Made by a program: the position numbers and the translations under genes | Notes under the pieces: model-generated | What the model was told of the DNA's origin: nothing | Database searches by the model: none | Seen by the model: only the letters and a program-made list of their open reading frames with translations | Source of the DNA: Trichosporon coremiiforme | Lineage: Eukaryota; Basidiomycota; Tremellomycetes; Trichosporonales; Trichosporonaceae | Direction of reading: 5' to 3' | Assembly: GCA_039545355.1 (NCBI GenBank) | Contig: BCJJ01000006.1 | Coordinates: 124,001 to 188,000, forward strand | DNA: 64,000 nucleotides | Shown: one piece after another, positions 60,805 through 64,000 of the stretch | Layout: each line of letters begins with the position of its first letter | Numbering within the stretch: the first letter of the stretch is position 1

Positions 60805-63305
60805 CTACGCGTTGGCAGCAGGGAAGTTGTTAAACAACGCAAGCAGCTCGTCCGCGTTTCCGACTCCATTGTCGGACAGCTTGTTGATCAGGTCCTGGAG
60901 CTGCGCCTTCTCGTCGCGGCTGTCCTTGTTCTCCTTGTCGCTGTCGTCGTCGTGCGGCGTCACCGAGTGCCGGAGCGCGCTAGGCTGCGGCTGCGGGGGA
61001 GGCGAGACCTTGGAGCACTCGCTGTCCCTGGGGCTGGGGTCGAGTGGGGACTGGTGCGCGGGACTGCCACTTGGCGAAGAGAGGAGCAGTGCCGAGTGTG
61101 GCAGGTTGGAAGGCAGGGCGGGCGGAGAGGAGGGAGGTAACTGGCTGAAATCAAAGGGCGACGAGACAAGGCTGAGCGCATCAAGCGACGCCGCGCTCGA
61201 GGTGCGCTGGAACAGCTGACTGAAGACGTCGTCCTCTGACGAAGCTGCGGGATCCGTCTGCGCCTGGTTGGCGCGAGCGCGCACCACACTCGACACGTCC
61301 GCCTCCGAGTGCCTCCTAGGACTCGGGTGAGACTTGGCGGCAGACGGGCCGGGAGTAGTCGTGCCGGGCTTCATCGAGAACCCGTCGACGTCGAAGAAGG
61401 CACCCGACTGGCTGTTCCACGCGGGCGCGGGCGCGTCGTCGCTGAGCGGCATGGCGAGGTTCTGCTCTGTGTCGACAAGCGGGCGGCGGGCAGGCGTCTT
61501 CGCCTCGCTCGGCGGCTGCGCCCATCCGCCAGGCGACGAGGCGGCCGCGGCAGCACTCTCCGCGAACTTTGTGTTGCGGACGCGGGCAGCGGCGGCGGGC
61601 GCGCGAGGCGGGGACGTCATGGGACCAGCCGCCTTGGGTACCCGCGCGGCGGCACGTGTCTGGCGCGCCTTGCCGTTGGCTATCCGCCGCGCATCGCTCT
61701 CGGCGACCTGCGTCAGAGTCCGCTTGAAGCCCGGCGAAGGAGCGATAGGCTGAGGCTCGGACGGCTCGCTTGGCGGGTCGGCGGGGATGGTAGACCACAG
61801 TGTCGGCGGCCGCATCGTTTTCGTTTTATTGTAGTACAGCCCGCATGCATTGCAGACGCGCTCCATCTTGTCGTCGACCTTCTTCGTGCGCCACACAGAA
61901 CTCTTCGTGGTGCCGCAGTTGTAGCACTTTGTTGCTCCAGTCGCAGGGGCCTGTCGCTGGTTGTTCCGCCGCTTCGCTGCCGGCTGAGAGCTCGTCGGGT
62001 CCGGTGAAGAGCGTTTCTTCGACGTCGACGCCTCGGCGACCCGCCGCGCCTCTGCCTCCGCGCGCGCCTTCTCGGTTGCCGACTTGATCGGCGCTCCCGT
62101 CAGCTGTTCGAGCATGTTGAGGAATGCAGGCGACTCCAGCAGCCTCTGAGCCTGGTCCTTCGTCAACGTTTCCGGCTTTGCGTAGATCTCGGCCGGAATA
62201 CCCATCGAGTTCGAGTCGTCGGAGCGGATAGGCGTGCTGGATGGGTGATGAGTAGGCGCCGATGGCGGAGAAGTGGGAGCAGGTGCATGAGAGGCGGGCA
62301 TGATCGCGGGCCGGATGGGAACGTTCTGGTCCTTTTGCTGCAGTCTCTCACGCTCCGCAGCGGCAGCGGCAGCCTTCTTCTTCTTGCCGAGCGGCCGTCC
62401 CCTCGGGAGTTTCGGCTTGTCCTGCTGAGAAGGCGGATGCGACATGTCAGAATGGGGGGCGGAGCTCGAGGGCATCTGTGGCGGGGCATGAATAGGAAGA
62501 GGAAGTCCATCGGGGAAGACAGGGACACCAGCAGCACTGCCATCCTCAACGGACACGTGAAGTGGGCCGGGGAACACGGAGCCAGCCATTGTGGGCTTGA
62601 GGCCGACGCAGAGCTCGATGCCCCACGCTGCTCCGTCGATGCCGGCATTCCTGTTGGCGGCGACAAGCGCCTCGAGAGGATTCGTGTTCTTCGCCGAGGT
62701 GCCGACGGTTACGAACTCTGCTCGCCTGACGAGGCGTCCAGTAATGAGACTCTTTCCGACGCCAGGCTCATCCAGGGCCCAGCTGACCATACCCTTCCCC
62801 GTCCATACCTCTGCCGTTGATGTCGCAGAACGTGTCCGTCGCAGGAACGTTTCTCGGGGATCGAGGACGTAGAGCGAGTGGTCGGGTGAGCAAGGGTGGG
62901 CGGGATGTAATTCTGGGCTGTGTCGTCAGCCATCACCGCACTTCAATGTGGTTCAATGAGGAAGGTGGGTGGGAAGGTGGGTGGTGGAGTCGCGTCTATT
63001 CATCCTGACAAGCCATATGGCGTGACGCGCCCCTGTCAAACTCACCTAGCCATGACAATGCCTTGCACCACGGTCTTCAGGTAGATCGCGCCCCATGCTT
63101 CATCTCCGTGGCCGACATCGCTCCGTCCGGGTGCGGCATGCACGTATACTTGTTGCGGGGTGGAGAACAGTGACGTGAATGTCTGGGCCGATGACGGGAG
63201 GTGATAGGAAACTTGCACTATCGAATTAGCTCACTCGACGGACTGGGGCGTTTTCTTACCAGGCAAGGTGTGGATCTTGTTCCCCGCGAGGGAGCCGGAC
63301 GCCAT
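60805..63305 (-). CDS. GATA-type zinc-finger transcription factor
   Basis: Nuclear factor with a single GATA finger. Exons 63260-63305, 63046-63217 and 60805-62917 give 776 residues. The N-terminal 200 residues look folded: VSYHLPSSAQTFTSLFSTPQ, WGAIYLKTVVQGIVMA, HSLYVLDPRETF, MVSWALDEPGVGKSLITGRL and WGIELCVGLKPTMAGS. Pro/Ser-rich sequence and a basic stretch with GRPLGKKKKAA follow. The finger has CYNCGTTKSSVWRTKK, an unusual spacing with VDDKMERVCNACGLYYNKTK. The C-terminal half is Ser/Pro/Ala-rich and ends in an acidic helix ADELLALFNNFP that could be an activation segment. The two first exons were added because the frame of the large exon stays open into a conserved-looking domain. The specific GATA subfamily is not assigned. 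Confidence 0.87.
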
Positions 63306-64000
63306 CGTAGATGATCTCTCAGGACGTTTACCCTACGAGGTCCACAAGAGGAAGTGATGGGTGATGTTGCGATGGTGAGGCGTGTCAAAGAAGACAATTG
63401 GTACCGGATGGTGGTGAGTCAATGGTGGGAGAGTGGGATTTTGAAACGAGGCGTCGAGTCTCGCGTGAGCAATGGAGAGGAGAGTGATGGGAGTACTGGA
63501 GAGTGTGATGTCGACGACCTCGAAGAGAGTTGGGTGCGAAGGACTCGGGAGTGCGATGGATATGAGCAAAATCAATGCAATGTCTTGTCGAGACGCGTCT
63601 TGGTCAGGTAATGAAGGCTGGCCGTGTTGGGTGCGAATGGCTCATGGCGCACAGGCCAGCCAGGACCAGCCAGGATGGACGAGGGCCAAGCAGGGGTGTT
63701 GCCTGTCATTCCACGTGCGGGACCCTGGAAATCCGCTCCAACAAAGCAGTCGCGTCGCGCGGCATCAATTTTATAGACATGACGTTGCCTGGCGTGTCTC
63801 ACTGTTCACTGCCCAGCCTGGATGTCGACGCAGTGGGGCGTGCTACTCTATTGTATGCACCAGGGTATCCCATGCACAACGCCGGCGGATGTGAGAGATG
63901 TCAGAGTCTGGTATGCACAATGCTGTAGGTACGTAGGTAATACATGCTGTCAAATCCATGCGAAACAACAAAATCCCAAACTGATCTGAAGGCTCTATTG
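63306..64000. other. Right end of the window, no gene seen
   Basis: This 695-nt region is upstream of the GATA factor gene. The open frames that cross it are short and unlike protein. It may contain the promoter and the edge of an unseen neighbour. Confidence 0.45.

Noticed and set aside
62730..62790. A nucleotide-binding P-loop (PGVGKS) in the GATA factor
   Set aside because: The residue four positions before GKS is Asp and not Gly or Ala, and no ATPase domain follows, so the match is probably chance.
1..64000. CRISPR arrays, prophage or transposon genes
   Set aside because: No spaced direct repeats, integrase, transposase or reverse transcriptase sequence was found on either strand; the tandem repeats present are simple microsatellites.

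Overview
The window is nuclear DNA of a basidiomycete fungus, most likely a Tremellomycete and perhaps of the order Trichosporonales. The evidence is a GC-rich, gene-dense layout in which almost every gene is cut by very short introns (mostly 35-60 nt) with GTGAGT-type donors and a CTGAC/CTAAC branch motif a few bases before the acceptor. A Crz1-type zinc-finger factor of the kind I recall from Cryptococcus supports this. The genus is inference. All exon boundaries below were read by eye and checked only for reading phase, so single-base errors are possible.

Left part (1-26 kb): ribosomal protein eL30; an EFM3/FAM86-like lysine methyltransferase with an extraordinary series of microexons; PEX11; a kinesin-8; a membrane protein of unknown role; the Cys-Gly dipeptidase DUG1; a RING-like plus RRM protein; 5-hydroxyisourate hydrolase with a spliced-on peroxisomal signal; the proteasome deubiquitinase RPN11; the chromatin factor SPT2; a NAPE-PLD-like hydrolase; a VAMP7/Nyv1-type R-SNARE; a disordered protein; and an Old Yellow Enzyme.

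Middle part (26-46 kb): longer intergenic stretches, a hypothetical protein, seipin, two tiny single-pass membrane proteins, a CRZ1-like calcineurin-responsive transcription factor with a visible calcineurin-docking motif, a DUF1748 protein, a small acidic protein, the proteasome chaperone PSMG4, ribosomal protein uS3, and the J-domain import-motor subunit PAM18.

Right part (46-64 kb): a tandem cluster of three related F-box-like copies in different states of decay, an M1 aminopeptidase of the type seen in actinobacteria, a secreted beta-trefoil protein broken by an in-frame stop, the P5A ATPase SPF1, the HDEL receptor ERD2 and a GATA factor. Several neighbours share a cellular theme (proteasome: RPN11, PSMG4; peroxisome: PEX11, the hydroxyisourate hydrolase; ER and secretory pathway: seipin, SPF1, ERD2, the SNARE), but these are scattered housekeeping genes, with no sign of a gene cluster acting as one pathway.

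The most unusual item is the methyltransferase gene at 1204-3246. Between 2020 and 2778 its coding sequence is cut into 13 exons of 3-33 nt by 14 introns of 35-55 nt. All are in phase 2 and all exon lengths are multiples of three, so any combination of exons could be skipped without a frameshift.
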